From positions 907 to 64,906 of the forward strand of contig NZ_KI270964.1 in NCBI RefSeq assembly GCF_000469305.1: a stretch of DNA of 64,000 bases, in the 5' to 3' direction. Position 1 is the stretch's first letter, and every line of letters begins with the position of its first letter. This document shows, one piece after another, positions 39,434-47,260 of this stretch. Made by a program: the position numbers and the translations under genes. This DNA comes from Faecalitalea cylindroides ATCC 27803. GTDB taxonomy: Bacteria; Bacillota_I; Bacilli_A; Erysipelotrichales; Erysipelotrichaceae. The notes beneath the pieces were generated by a model that worked only from the letters and a program-made list of their open reading frames with translations, made no database searches and was not told the DNA's origin.

Positions 39434-39985
39434 TTACATTAATATATTTAAATCTTCCCGTGTATCAATATCTACGATTTCCAAGGCATCACAAGGTACA
39501 GAAACAATTGATTTTCCTTTGATCAGCTGTTTTGCACCTCTGTGATTTTGTAAATGCTTTAGATCATCCAAATATTTGGCTGGAAAGATCATCGGATTAT
39601 AGAAAATATGATCGTATTCTAAGGCAATGATATCTTCATGGTTGGCAAGCTCAACCATCTTTTTGATCGTATCTTCCTTTAGAAAAGGCTGATCCGATAC
39701 CACAAACATGATCGCATCACTTTGACATTGCATACTCGCTAACTTTATTGAGTAACCAATCCCAAGATCAGGTGCATCATTCATAATGATCTCAAAGCCA
39801 TATTCTCTTGCGATATCTGCAATTTGATCATACTGTGTCACTACATATACATGCGAAAATAAAATTGGATCAATTTTATCTAAAAGATGTCGGATCAATG
39901 GTTTACCTTTAAACTCACAAAGAAGCTTATTTCCGCAAAACCGTCTGGCATTCCCTGCAGCCAATACACAAAGATCAATCTTCAT
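39434..39985 (-). CDS. mocA: MocA-like molybdenum cofactor nucleotidyltransferase
   Basis: The protein is an NTP-transferase: LAAGNARRFCGNKLL is the nucleotide-binding loop, PDLGIGYSIKLA and MFVVSDQPFL follow the MobA/MocA fold. MocA makes molybdopterin cytosine dinucleotide, the cofactor form used by bacterial xanthine dehydrogenases. Its overlap with the molybdenum subunit gene (11 bp) supports that role. MobA-type GMP transfer cannot be excluded from sequence alone. Confidence 0.85.
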   Translation of the reverse strand: MKIDLCVLAAGNARRFCGNKLLCEFKGKPLIRHLLDKIDPILFSHVYVVTQYDQIADIAREYGFEIIMNDAPDLGIGYSIKLASMQCQSDAIMFVVSDQPFLKEDTIKKMVELANHEDIIALEYDHIFYNPMIFPAKYLDDLKHLQNHRGAKQLIKGKSIVSVPCDALEIVDIDTREDLNILM

Positions 39986-42251
39986 CTTTTTTAAATAAAA
40001 CTTTTTCAGGTGTAATTGGAAGTGTTCTCACCTGGAAACCTGTAGCATGTCTTACGGCAGAGGCAATGGCTGGAGATGGTGTATTGATGACAACTTCCCC
40101 AATGGATTTTGCACCAAATGGGCCATTATCCTCATAGCTAGGAATAAAATCTACACGAATCGTCCCTACATCCAAACGCGTAGGAATCTTATATTGGAAG
40201 AAAGAATTATTGATCATCTTTCCTTTATCTGAATACTTGATATCTTCAAAAAGTGCCATTCCGATTCCCTGGGCAATTCCACCCTCAGCCTGAACTCTTA
40301 CTAAGTTGGAATTTATGATTGTTCCACAATCCACTACGCTGACATAATCATGTACAGAAACAGCTCCTGTTTCTTTATCTACATCCACTTCCGCAATTCC
40401 GACCATGAATGGAGGTGGTGAAGTTTTAGAAACATGTGAACCTGTCGCAATCAAATTACGTCCCTTTCCTCCGGCAAAACAAGTGTGCGCAAAATCTTTA
40501 AGTTCCATCTCTTTGCCATCTTGAACAGAAACAATTTTCGATCCATCAAAAGTAATATGATCTGCTTCTATCTGCATAAGTTCTGCCGCCATTTGCACGA
40601 TCTTGCCTTTTAATTCTTCACAGGCTTTTACAACCGCAGTACCTGTTAAATATGTCGTGCTGGAAGCGTATGAACCTGAATCATAAGGCGAAGTATCTGT
40701 ATCTACGCCATTGGTAATGATTTGATCAATATCACAATCCATACATTCAGCCATGATCTGTGCCAGGATCGTATCACAACCAGTACCCATGTCCGTCGCA
40801 CCTATAGATAGAGTATAGAAACCATCATCCTGCAGCTTAACTTCTACACTGGCTAGATCGACATTTGAGATACTTGATCCCTGCATAGAACATGCAATTC
40901 CTAGACCACGTGTAAAATCACCCATATCTCTAACTAGAGGTTTATTTTTCCAGTCGATCATTTCCATTGCCTTTTCAATACATTGATCAAGAGTACAGCT
41001 GTTAAGATATTCATTGTAATATTGAGGGAGTGTTTCTCCTTCATGGACAACATTTTTTAAACGCAACTCAGCTGGATCCATATGCAATTCATCAGCTAAT
41101 TCATTCACGATCGATTCAACCGCAAACAAACCCTGCGTTGCACCATATCCACGATAAGCGCCTGCCTGCATCGTATTGGTATACACAACATCATATACAA
41201 AACGACTTGCTAAACAATGATTATAAATCGGTAAAGACTTATGTCCGGAAAGCCCAACCGTCGTAGGACCATGTTCTCCATAAGCTCCTGTATTGGATAA
41301 TGTATAAAGATCGATTGCCTGAATGATACCATCTTTGGTTGCTCCCAAACGAACCTTCATCTGCATCTCATGACGAGAATTAGAGGCCATAAATGTCTCA
41401 TTACGTGTATAAATCACTTTAGCCGGTCTTTTTAATTTCCAGGTTACAAAGGCATTAAAAATTTCACAGCATGCTGTTTGCTTGGCACCAAAACCGCCAC
41501 CAATTCTTGGCTTGATCACACGAATCTTAGATTTAGGAATATCTAAAGCATTTGAAAGAATGCGTCGAACATGGAATGGAATCTGTGTTGAACTTACGAC
41601 ATTCAAACGACCATATGTATCGATATAGGAGAATGCTCTAAAAGTTTCCATCATCGCCTGGGCATTGGCTTTTGTATGATATGTTCTTTCCAAAACTACT
41701 GCGCTATTCTTCAAGACATCTTCAACATCTCCATATACACTTTCACCATGGGCACAAAGATTACGTTTTTGATCCGTTCCCACATCACAAAGTGTTCTAA
41801 AGTTGTCTTCTTCATGAACTTTGATTGGGTTATCCAAAGCTTTTCTAAAGTCTAAAACAGGCTCTTTGATCTCATAATCCACTTTGATTAGTTTTAGAGC
41901 TTTATCCACACAATCTTCATTCTCACCGGCAACAATAGCTACTTCATCTCCTACATATCGAACTACTTCATCTAAGATTCTTCGATCATAAGGACTTGGT
42001 TCTGGATATGATTGACCAGCCAGGGTAAAACGAATATCCGGAACATCTTTATATGTATAGATAGCTGCAATGCCGGGAACTTTTTTCGCAATATCGGTAT
42101 TAATGTTCTTGATCCTTGCATACGCATGAGGGGAACGTAAAAGCTTTACGATCAAACAGTCTTTTGTCGCAAGATCATCGGTATAAACCGGTTGCCCGCT
42201 CAACAAGGCATAGGCATCCTTTTTCACAATAGGTTTTCCAATTGATTTCAT
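39975..42251 (-). CDS. xdhA: Xanthine-dehydrogenase-type hydroxylase, molybdenum-binding subunit
   Basis: The 758-residue subunit binds the molybdenum cofactor and hydroxylates purines or other heterocycles or aldehydes. It has the N-terminal aldehyde-oxidase/xanthine-dehydrogenase a/b hammerhead domain (about 15-125), GGGFGAKQ (about 255), AGAYRGYGATQG, the QG-type cofactor loop and the IGEVVINTPSPAIASAV motif with the catalytic Glu. The substrate-loop motif reads ANAQAMMETF where many enzymes have an EPHA-like motif. Start placed at ATG 42251 with GAGGTG upstream. Substrate unproven. Confidence 0.92.
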   Translation of the reverse strand: MKSIGKPIVKKDAYALLSGQPVYTDDLATKDCLIVKLLRSPHAYARIKNINTDIAKKVPGIAAIYTYKDVPDIRFTLAGQSYPEPSPYDRRILDEVVRYVGDEVAIVAGENEDCVDKALKLIKVDYEIKEPVLDFRKALDNPIKVHEEDNFRTLCDVGTDQKRNLCAHGESVYGDVEDVLKNSAVVLERTYHTKANAQAMMETFRAFSYIDTYGRLNVVSSTQIPFHVRRILSNALDIPKSKIRVIKPRIGGGFGAKQTACCEIFNAFVTWKLKRPAKVIYTRNETFMASNSRHEMQMKVRLGATKDGIIQAIDLYTLSNTGAYGEHGPTTVGLSGHKSLPIYNHCLASRFVYDVVYTNTMQAGAYRGYGATQGLFAVESIVNELADELHMDPAELRLKNVVHEGETLPQYYNEYLNSCTLDQCIEKAMEMIDWKNKPLVRDMGDFTRGLGIACSMQGSSISNVDLASVEVKLQDDGFYTLSIGATDMGTGCDTILAQIMAECMDCDIDQIITNGVDTDTSPYDSGSYASSTTYLTGTAVVKACEELKGKIVQMAAELMQIEADHITFDGSKIVSVQDGKEMELKDFAHTCFAGGKGRNLIATGSHVSKTSPPPFMVGIAEVDVDKETGAVSVHDYVSVVDCGTIINSNLVRVQAEGGIAQGIGMALFEDIKYSDKGKMINNSFFQYKIPTRLDVGTIRVDFIPSYEDNGPFGAKSIGEVVINTPSPAIASAVRHATGFQVRTLPITPEKVLFKKDED

Positions 42252-42252
42252 C

Positions 42253-42705
42253 CTAGACACCTCGATTCAAATACTTGGTAATCGCACGCATCTGTGCCAT
42301 ATAACCAGTACAACGGCATAAATTTCCTGCCAAATAATTCTTAATTTCTTCCTCACTTGGATTCTTTAACTCTTTTTCCATTGCCAATACATTCATGATC
42401 AAGCCTGGTGAACAAAAGCCACACTGCTCAGCTCCTTCATTTGCCATAAAATCTGCGAATACTTTGGCCTCTTCCTGCAAACCTTCCAAAGTCATAATTG
42501 AATGATTATTAGCTCGTGCAGCCAAGATACTACAAGATAAAACCGGTTTTTCATCCATCCAAACGGTGCATAAACCGCAGTTGCTGGTTTCACACCCTCT
42601 TTTAACACTGTAACATCCGTGATTTCTTAAAAAATCAATCAATAATAGATCACAAGAAACATCATCTTTGATCAATTTCCCATTTACCTTAATTTGTACC
42701 TGCAT
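42253..42705 (-). CDS. xdhC: Xanthine-dehydrogenase-type hydroxylase, [2Fe-2S] subunit
   Basis: The 150-residue subunit carries two iron-sulfur clusters that pass electrons from the molybdenum site to FAD. The plant-ferredoxin cluster ligands are GCETSNCGLCTV and a later Cys (VLSC); the alpha-helical cluster ligands are CGFCSPG and CRCTGY. The start follows AGGTGG and overlaps the FAD-subunit gene by 17 bp. Confidence 0.95.
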   Translation of the reverse strand: MQVQIKVNGKLIKDDVSCDLLLIDFLRNHGCYSVKRGCETSNCGLCTVWMDEKPVLSCSILAARANNHSIMTLEGLQEEAKVFADFMANEGAEQCGFCSPGLIMNVLAMEKELKNPSEEEIKNYLAGNLCRCTGYMAQMRAITKYLNRGV

Positions 42706-43465
42706 CCTGTGATTCCACCTTTCTTAATGCACGCGCTGTCAATACTTTGACCAGATGACTGCGATACTCTTTAGATCCGCGCATATTGGATCCACAAATA
42801 ACCTTATCCTGGATCATAGAAGCTACTTTATCAATATCATCAATTTCAACATCATAGCGAGTCGCTACACCCGGTCTTGCTCCTACACAAATATGATATT
42901 GATTTGATTTAGACACCGCCACATTCAACACAGAAATATCTGTTGCGGATCGTCTTAAACACACAAAAGCACTCTTCCAATCATTCTTCTTGATCGTTAT
43001 ATGTGTAATGATATCCCTTTGAATATTTGATTTAGAAAACTCCTGAATGCTCATTTCACCTGCATGATATAGATGTACACTCGCATCAAGACACATCAAA
43101 GCACAAAGGACATCGGAAAAGCCAAAGCGAGAAAAAACACTTCCGCCAATCGTTGCCAAGTTTCGCAACTGCACACCTACAATATCTTTAAGGGCATCAT
43201 GAATTACATTCCCCGTTGCCTTATTTAATTGTTCATGTAACTCTAATTCTCTTAAAGTAACCATAGCTCCGATTTTGAAACAATCTTCTTTTTCTTCGAT
43301 TTGATCAAGACCTAAACTTGAAAGATCAATGGCCTCAGGCACGACTTTATCTTCCATTTTCAACCAGATCATTCCACCAATGATACAGTTTTTAGGATTC
43401 TTCATCAAAGCAGCATATGCTTCATCAAGAGATTGAGCACATGTATATTTTTGAATTTTTAACAT
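42689..43465 (-). CDS. xdhB: Xanthine-dehydrogenase-type hydroxylase, FAD-binding subunit
   Basis: The 258-residue subunit binds FAD: KNCIIGGMIWLKM (about 24) is the pyrophosphate loop and NLATIGGSVFSRFGFSDVLCALMCLDA (split: about 103-130) is the second FAD motif. The C-terminus (LVKVLTARALRK) matches the CO-dehydrogenase flavoprotein C-terminal domain. First gene of the operon, with AGGAGG before ATG 43465. The order FAD, Fe-S, Mo is that seen in clostridial purine hydroxylases. Confidence 0.93.
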   Translation of the reverse strand: MLKIQKYTCAQSLDEAYAALMKNPKNCIIGGMIWLKMEDKVVPEAIDLSSLGLDQIEEKEDCFKIGAMVTLRELELHEQLNKATGNVIHDALKDIVGVQLRNLATIGGSVFSRFGFSDVLCALMCLDASVHLYHAGEMSIQEFSKSNIQRDIITHITIKKNDWKSAFVCLRRSATDISVLNVAVSKSNQYHICVGARPGVATRYDVEIDDIDKVASMIQDKVICGSNMRGSKEYRSHLVKVLTARALRKVESQDAGTN

Positions 43466-43497
43466 ATTATCCTCCTATGTCGATCATACCATATTTT

Positions 43498-43509
43498 AAT
43501 GATATCATT
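43498..43509. promoter_or_regulatory. Palindrome before the xdh operon, operator candidate
   Basis: AATGATATCATT is a perfect 12-bp palindrome 33 bp upstream of the FAD-subunit start, with AT-rich promoter-like DNA around it. Its role is unproven. Confidence 0.35.
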
Positions 43510-43540
43510 TATACCTGTATAATTGAATAAAATCATATGA

Positions 43541-43570
43541 AAAAAACATGCAGTCACAAGACTACATGTT
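43541..43570 (-). terminator. Intrinsic terminator of the ABC importer operon
   Basis: AACATGCAGTC (43545-43555) and GACTACATGTT (43560-43570) pair with one G-U, followed by a T-run on the minus strand. It separates the importer operon from the xdh operon. Confidence 0.82.
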
Positions 43571-43579
43571 GATTAACAC

Positions 43580-44341
43580 TTATCTATCCTCAAATTTCCA
43601 ATAAATTAAATTTGAATTTTTATCATACGCAAAATGATTTGAGAAGAGTTGATTATAAATTTCACAGAACTTTTCAATGAACTCAAAATCTTTTTTTTCA
43701 AGTGTATCAAAGATCTTTCCATCTTTCATAAACACGATTTCATCGGCATATCGAATGGCTAAATTGGGATCATGTATACTGATAAGAATCATCTTATCAT
43801 CTGATCTTAATGTTTTGATTCGTTCCATAAACCGATATTGTTTTTCATAATCCAAGAACGTGCAAGGTTCATCCATGACCAAGATATTTGCCTCTTGAAC
43901 GATCGATCTGGCAACATAGCATAACTGGAGTTCTCCACCGCTGATCTCAAACATAGAACGATTCTTTAAATGTTTTAATCCAAATTCTTTCAAAGCGTTT
44001 AAAGCTATATCATAATCCTTATCGGATGGTGTTTGATAACTGGGTAAAAACCGTGTCCTTCCGGCAACCACAAACTCTAAGACCGAAATATGATCGACCA
44101 GAGTTTTGATTTGTGGTACGTAGCTAAAAATTTCTGCCAAAGATCTTTTATCTAGATCATTGATCAAACGATCTTGAAAATAAACTTTTCCATCATAAGG
44201 TATCAGCTGCAACAAACATTTGATCAACGTTGTCTTTCCACAACCATTTTCTCCTAGTAACATCACGATCTTACCTTTTTCAAGATGTAGATCAATATTA
44301 GACAAGATTGAATGATAACGTATATTCTCTAATCGAATCAT
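43580..44341 (-). CDS. FecCD-type ABC importer ATP-binding protein, probably for molybdate/tungstate
   Basis: The 253-residue ATPase has Walker A LGENGCGKTTLIK, the signature ISGGELQLCYVARSI (a variant of LSGGQ), Walker B ILVMDEPCTFLDYEK and the H-loop ISIHDPN. It belongs to the FepC/BtuD/MolC group. The start overlaps the permease stop by 4 bp. Substrate is inferred from the ModE-type regulator at the head of the operon and the molybdenum enzyme next door. Confidence 0.88.
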   Translation of the reverse strand: MIRLENIRYHSILSNIDLHLEKGKIVMLLGENGCGKTTLIKCLLQLIPYDGKVYFQDRLINDLDKRSLAEIFSYVPQIKTLVDHISVLEFVVAGRTRFLPSYQTPSDKDYDIALNALKEFGLKHLKNRSMFEISGGELQLCYVARSIVQEANILVMDEPCTFLDYEKQYRFMERIKTLRSDDKMILISIHDPNLAIRYADEIVFMKDGKIFDTLEKKDFEFIEKFCEIYNQLFSNHFAYDKNSNLIYWKFEDR

Positions 44342-45306
44342 ATGACCTTTTTCCCTCTTCTGAAAATGATCGCAAGATAAAGTGCTCCAAAAAAACTTGT
44401 AACGATGCTGATAGGAAGTTCAATCGTAAATAAACATCGAGCAATATTATCACACCATAACACAAAAACAGCTCCAACCAAAAATGTCAGTACATAATTT
44501 TTTGAAATGGGCTGATTGGTCCACAAGCGAATCATATGTGGCACTAACAAGCCTACCCAGCTAACTGGTCCGGCAACGGAAACAACACTGGAAACTAATA
44601 AGATTGAAAAAATCAAAGCTCTATTTCTTATCTTCTTTACATCGACCCCCAGTGTATTTGCCTCTTGTCCAAAGCCTATGATCTGTATTGACCAACGCAA
44701 CCGATACAAAATAAATACACTGATTAAGATAAGTACAAAACATATCAATAAATTTGACCAGCTGGCGTCGGCAAATCCTCCCATTAGCCAATATTCAATA
44801 CTAGGAAGTTGTTGATAAGGATCGGCTACGATTTTAAAAGCCATGATCAGTGATGTAAAAATAGCCTGTACGATAATACCCGAAATTAATAAATTCACAA
44901 TTTCATTGCCTTTTGAACGTCGTGTTAAAAAATATACCAGAAACAAACTTAACAACCCCCCTATAAAGCTAGAAAGTTCAATCATTAACACATCATTCAA
45001 AAATAGAATTCCTAAAATCGCACCAAGCGAACAACCACTGGTTGTTCCAATGATATCAGGACTAGCTAAACTGTTTTTAAATATCGTCTGAAAAACCATT
45101 CCTGCTATTGATAAGGCTCCACCGCAAAGACAAACTAAGAGAATACGTGGTAAACGTATATTGTATAATAGGCTGTTCGCAATTTTATCTCCTTGAAAAC
45201 AAAGTGCTGAAAATGTCTCGTTGATACTAAGACCATAACGTCCTAGAAACAAAGATACGAATATGCTTATACACAAGATCAGCAACCACGTCTTCGCATT
45301 TTTCAT
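44338..45306 (-). CDS. FecCD-family ABC importer permease, probably for molybdate/tungstate
   Basis: The 322-residue permease has about nine or ten hydrophobic segments and FecCD landmarks: NIRLPRILLVCLCGGALSIAG near the N-terminus, TSGCSLGAILG, and GPVSWVGLLVPHMIR near the C-terminus. The family carries iron complexes, B12 and, in the MolB branch, molybdate. It overlaps its neighbours on both sides, showing tight coupling. Confidence 0.9.
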   Translation of the reverse strand: MKNAKTWLLILCISIFVSLFLGRYGLSINETFSALCFQGDKIANSLLYNIRLPRILLVCLCGGALSIAGMVFQTIFKNSLASPDIIGTTSGCSLGAILGILFLNDVLMIELSSFIGGLLSLFLVYFLTRRSKGNEIVNLLISGIIVQAIFTSLIMAFKIVADPYQQLPSIEYWLMGGFADASWSNLLICFVLILISVFILYRLRWSIQIIGFGQEANTLGVDVKKIRNRALIFSILLVSSVVSVAGPVSWVGLLVPHMIRLWTNQPISKNYVLTFLVGAVFVLWCDNIARCLFTIELPISIVTSFFGALYLAIIFRRGKKVI

Positions 45307-46292
45307 TATAATGCCAGATCCTGTGCCTCAGGCGTAAAGCCATAGAATTGTTCATAGAAGGCAACAGCTTCTGCTTCAACATCATCCATAGAAACCAGCT
45401 CAGGATGTAAAATTGATGCAGCCCATAATTTACCTAAACAACTTGAAAGTGATGGTGTATCCCATGTTTCAAGCGTACTAGGGAATACATAAACATGATC
45501 ATTTTGTACGGCTTGAAGTTCCTGTACTCTTGCATCATTTTTAAAATCATCTGCACTTAAAGAACCTGCTTCAATAAATACATAATCTGGATTTGCTGCC
45601 AACAATGTTTCGATATCGATATTTACCCAGCTGCTTCCTTCAGCATCAATCGCATTATCTGCCTGTGCATAAGATAAGATTTCTCCTTGATACATATCAT
45701 CTGTTGCACAAGTTAATAGATCAGATCCTGCAAAATAAACAGTTGGTTCTTCCTCAACTTCATCAAGTTCATATTTTTCTAATAAATCTTCTTCATACTG
45801 TTTATATTCATCGACTTTATCTTCGCATCCCATTACTTTACCAATAATTTCAACAGCTTCTTCAAAATCATCCGCTGTTTCCGGTTCTAAAAGTACAACT
45901 GGAATATCTAAAGCTTCTAATTCTTCAACATAACTTTCAAGACTGACTGGTAAGAAAACAACATCTGGATCTGCCTTGGCACATTCTTCAACATTGAACA
46001 TCTTTTTATTTCCTAATTGAGGTAAATCTAAAATCTCTTCTGCAGCCTTGGCATAAATTGGACGAGTCTCTGGTTTCATTTCAATTCCAGTCAACTTATC
46101 CTGCTGCTGCAAGCCAATCATGATCGTTGTTGTGATGTAATAGCCACTTGCGGCCGTTTGACAAGGTTCTTCAAATGTAACTTCACGACCTGCCTGATCT
46201 GTAATGGTCAATGTCGTATCCTGTGGTTGTCCCTGGCAGCCAGCCAATAAAAACATACTTAAACATAGACCAGCACTTAGTAATTTTTTCAT
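45306..46292 (-). CDS. Periplasmic-binding-type lipoprotein of FecCD importer, probably for molybdate/tungstate
   Basis: The 328-residue protein has a lipoprotein signal (lipobox LLAGC, residue 15-19) and the helical-backbone binding fold of the FhuD/BtuF/MolA class: TITDQAGREVTFEEPCQTAASGY, KADPDVVFLPV and NPDYVFIEAGS. The ligand pocket cannot be read by eye. Substrate assignment comes from the ModE-type gene 13 bp upstream. It is acidic throughout. Confidence 0.88.
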   Translation of the reverse strand: MKKLLSAGLCLSMFLLAGCQGQPQDTTLTITDQAGREVTFEEPCQTAASGYYITTTIMIGLQQQDKLTGIEMKPETRPIYAKAAEEILDLPQLGNKKMFNVEECAKADPDVVFLPVSLESYVEELEALDIPVVLLEPETADDFEEAVEIIGKVMGCEDKVDEYKQYEEDLLEKYELDEVEEEPTVYFAGSDLLTCATDDMYQGEILSYAQADNAIDAEGSSWVNIDIETLLAANPDYVFIEAGSLSADDFKNDARVQELQAVQNDHVYVFPSTLETWDTPSLSSCLGKLWAASILHPELVSMDDVEAEAVAFYEQFYGFTPEAQDLAL

Positions 46293-46305
46293 AAACTGTC
46301 CCTTC

Positions 46306-46635
46306 CTATTCTGTAAAATATTTTTGAAACGATATTTCAGCTTGTCTTTCTATTTCCAACATCATGGATCGATATTTTCGCATTAGTTCTTTGCCTTGAG
46401 CCGTAATAATAGTATGCCCTCCATCAGCACCTCCGCTTTTACTTTCAAATAAGACAATTCCAAGATCTTGTTGAGCCCTTTGGATAATTTTCCAAGCTTT
46501 TGAACTCGACATGTTCATAGCTTTGTAAGCGGCCGAAAGCGAACCGGTTCTCTCGACGCCTTCCATCAACTCAATTACACCTTTTCCAAAGCTGGCTTCC
46601 TTTTGTCCAATGCGCACCTTAATATCATATTTCAA
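46306..46635 (-). CDS. ModE-type winged helix-turn-helix regulator without molybdate domain
   Basis: This is the ModE/LysR-like N-terminal winged helix: GVERTGSLSAAYKAMNMSSSKAWKII is the ModE helix-turn-helix and GGHTIITAQGKEL is the wing. There is no molbindin (MOP/TOBE) domain, so how it senses oxyanion is unknown. I prefer TTG 46635 (MKYDIKVRIGQ) over GTG 46644 because the GAGGTGA ribosome site overlaps the GTG. It heads the importer operon. Confidence 0.88.
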   Translation of the reverse strand: MKYDIKVRIGQKEASFGKGVIELMEGVERTGSLSAAYKAMNMSSSKAWKIIQRAQQDLGIVLFESKSGGADGGHTIITAQGKELMRKYRSMMLEIERQAEISFQKYFTE

Positions 46636-46670
46636 AAATATCACCTCGTTACTCTCACTTGAGATAAACG

Positions 46671-46695
46671 CTATAATCAGTATATATAATTATAG
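46671..46695. promoter_or_regulatory. Inverted repeat over the modE-importer promoter
   Basis: CTATAAT (46671-46677) and ATTATAG (46689-46695) form a perfect 7-bp inverted repeat spaced 11 bp, and the right half contains the -10 TATAAT on the minus strand. It resembles the CGCTATATA-type ModE sites of E. coli, which suggests autoregulation. Confidence 0.5.
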
Positions 46696-46696
46696 T

Positions 46697-46725
46697 AAAA
46701 AAGAAAAGAAGTATTTCTACTTCTT
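46697..46725 (-). terminator. Intrinsic terminator after the NTPase gene
   Basis: AAGAAGTA/TACTTCTT arms (46706-46713 and 46718-46725) with a GAAA-type loop and a T-rich tail on the minus strand; the NTPase stop codon lies in the stem-loop. Confidence 0.8.
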
Positions 46726-47205
46726 CATTGACCATAATGCTTCGATTGATTTCTTTACTTCTTCAAAATCACAATGGTCTAAATCATATACGATCACTTC
46801 AGGAAGGTGCTTGATTTCTTCGATATAAGATATATCGATTTTTCTACATACCCCCAGCACATTAGGATATTCTTTGATTTTCTTTATCAATACATCTAGA
46901 TATTTTCTTTCATCTCTTTCCAGGAATCCAATTTCATCTAGTATCAATAAACCTGAATTAGAATGTTCTAAGATTTCAACACCAAAATCATCAAACACAC
47001 CTTTAACAACCTGTTTACCATGTGAAAATAGAATATCATTGCGTTCTAGACTGACTAAAGAATGAAGATAAAACCCTATTCTTTCACCGTTTTCAAAATA
47101 TGGTAATGTAATATATCCACTGCAAGGCACTTGATTTTCCTGAATGAATTTTTGGATCAATGTACTTTTTCCAATTTGTTTAGAGCCTGTTAAAAAGACC
47201 TTCAT
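46717..47205 (-). CDS. THEP1-like P-loop nucleoside-triphosphatase
   Basis: The 162-residue protein has Walker A FLTGSKQIGKSTLIQKF, a strand-rich middle (GYITLPYFENGERIGFYL) and Walker B LLILDEIGFLER, the layout of the NTPase_1/THEP1 family. Members hydrolyse NTPs without strong base preference; the cellular role is unknown. It lies directly upstream of the modE-importer operon on the same strand but ends at its own terminator, so a link with molybdenum metabolism is possible but not shown. Confidence 0.83.
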   Translation of the reverse strand: MKVFLTGSKQIGKSTLIQKFIQENQVPCSGYITLPYFENGERIGFYLHSLVSLERNDILFSHGKQVVKGVFDDFGVEILEHSNSGLLILDEIGFLERDERKYLDVLIKKIKEYPNVLGVCRKIDISYIEEIKHLPEVIVYDLDHCDFEEVKKSIEALWSMKK

Positions 47206-47232
47206 ATAACGTTCCTTTCTATCTCTAAAATC

Positions 47233-47253
47233 AAAAAGGAGCTTTACGCTCCT
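47233..47253 (-). terminator. Intrinsic terminator of purA
   Basis: AGGAGC/GCTCCT arms (47237-47242 and 47248-47253) followed by TTTTT on the minus strand. Confidence 0.78.
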
Positions 47254-47260
47254 AAATGAA

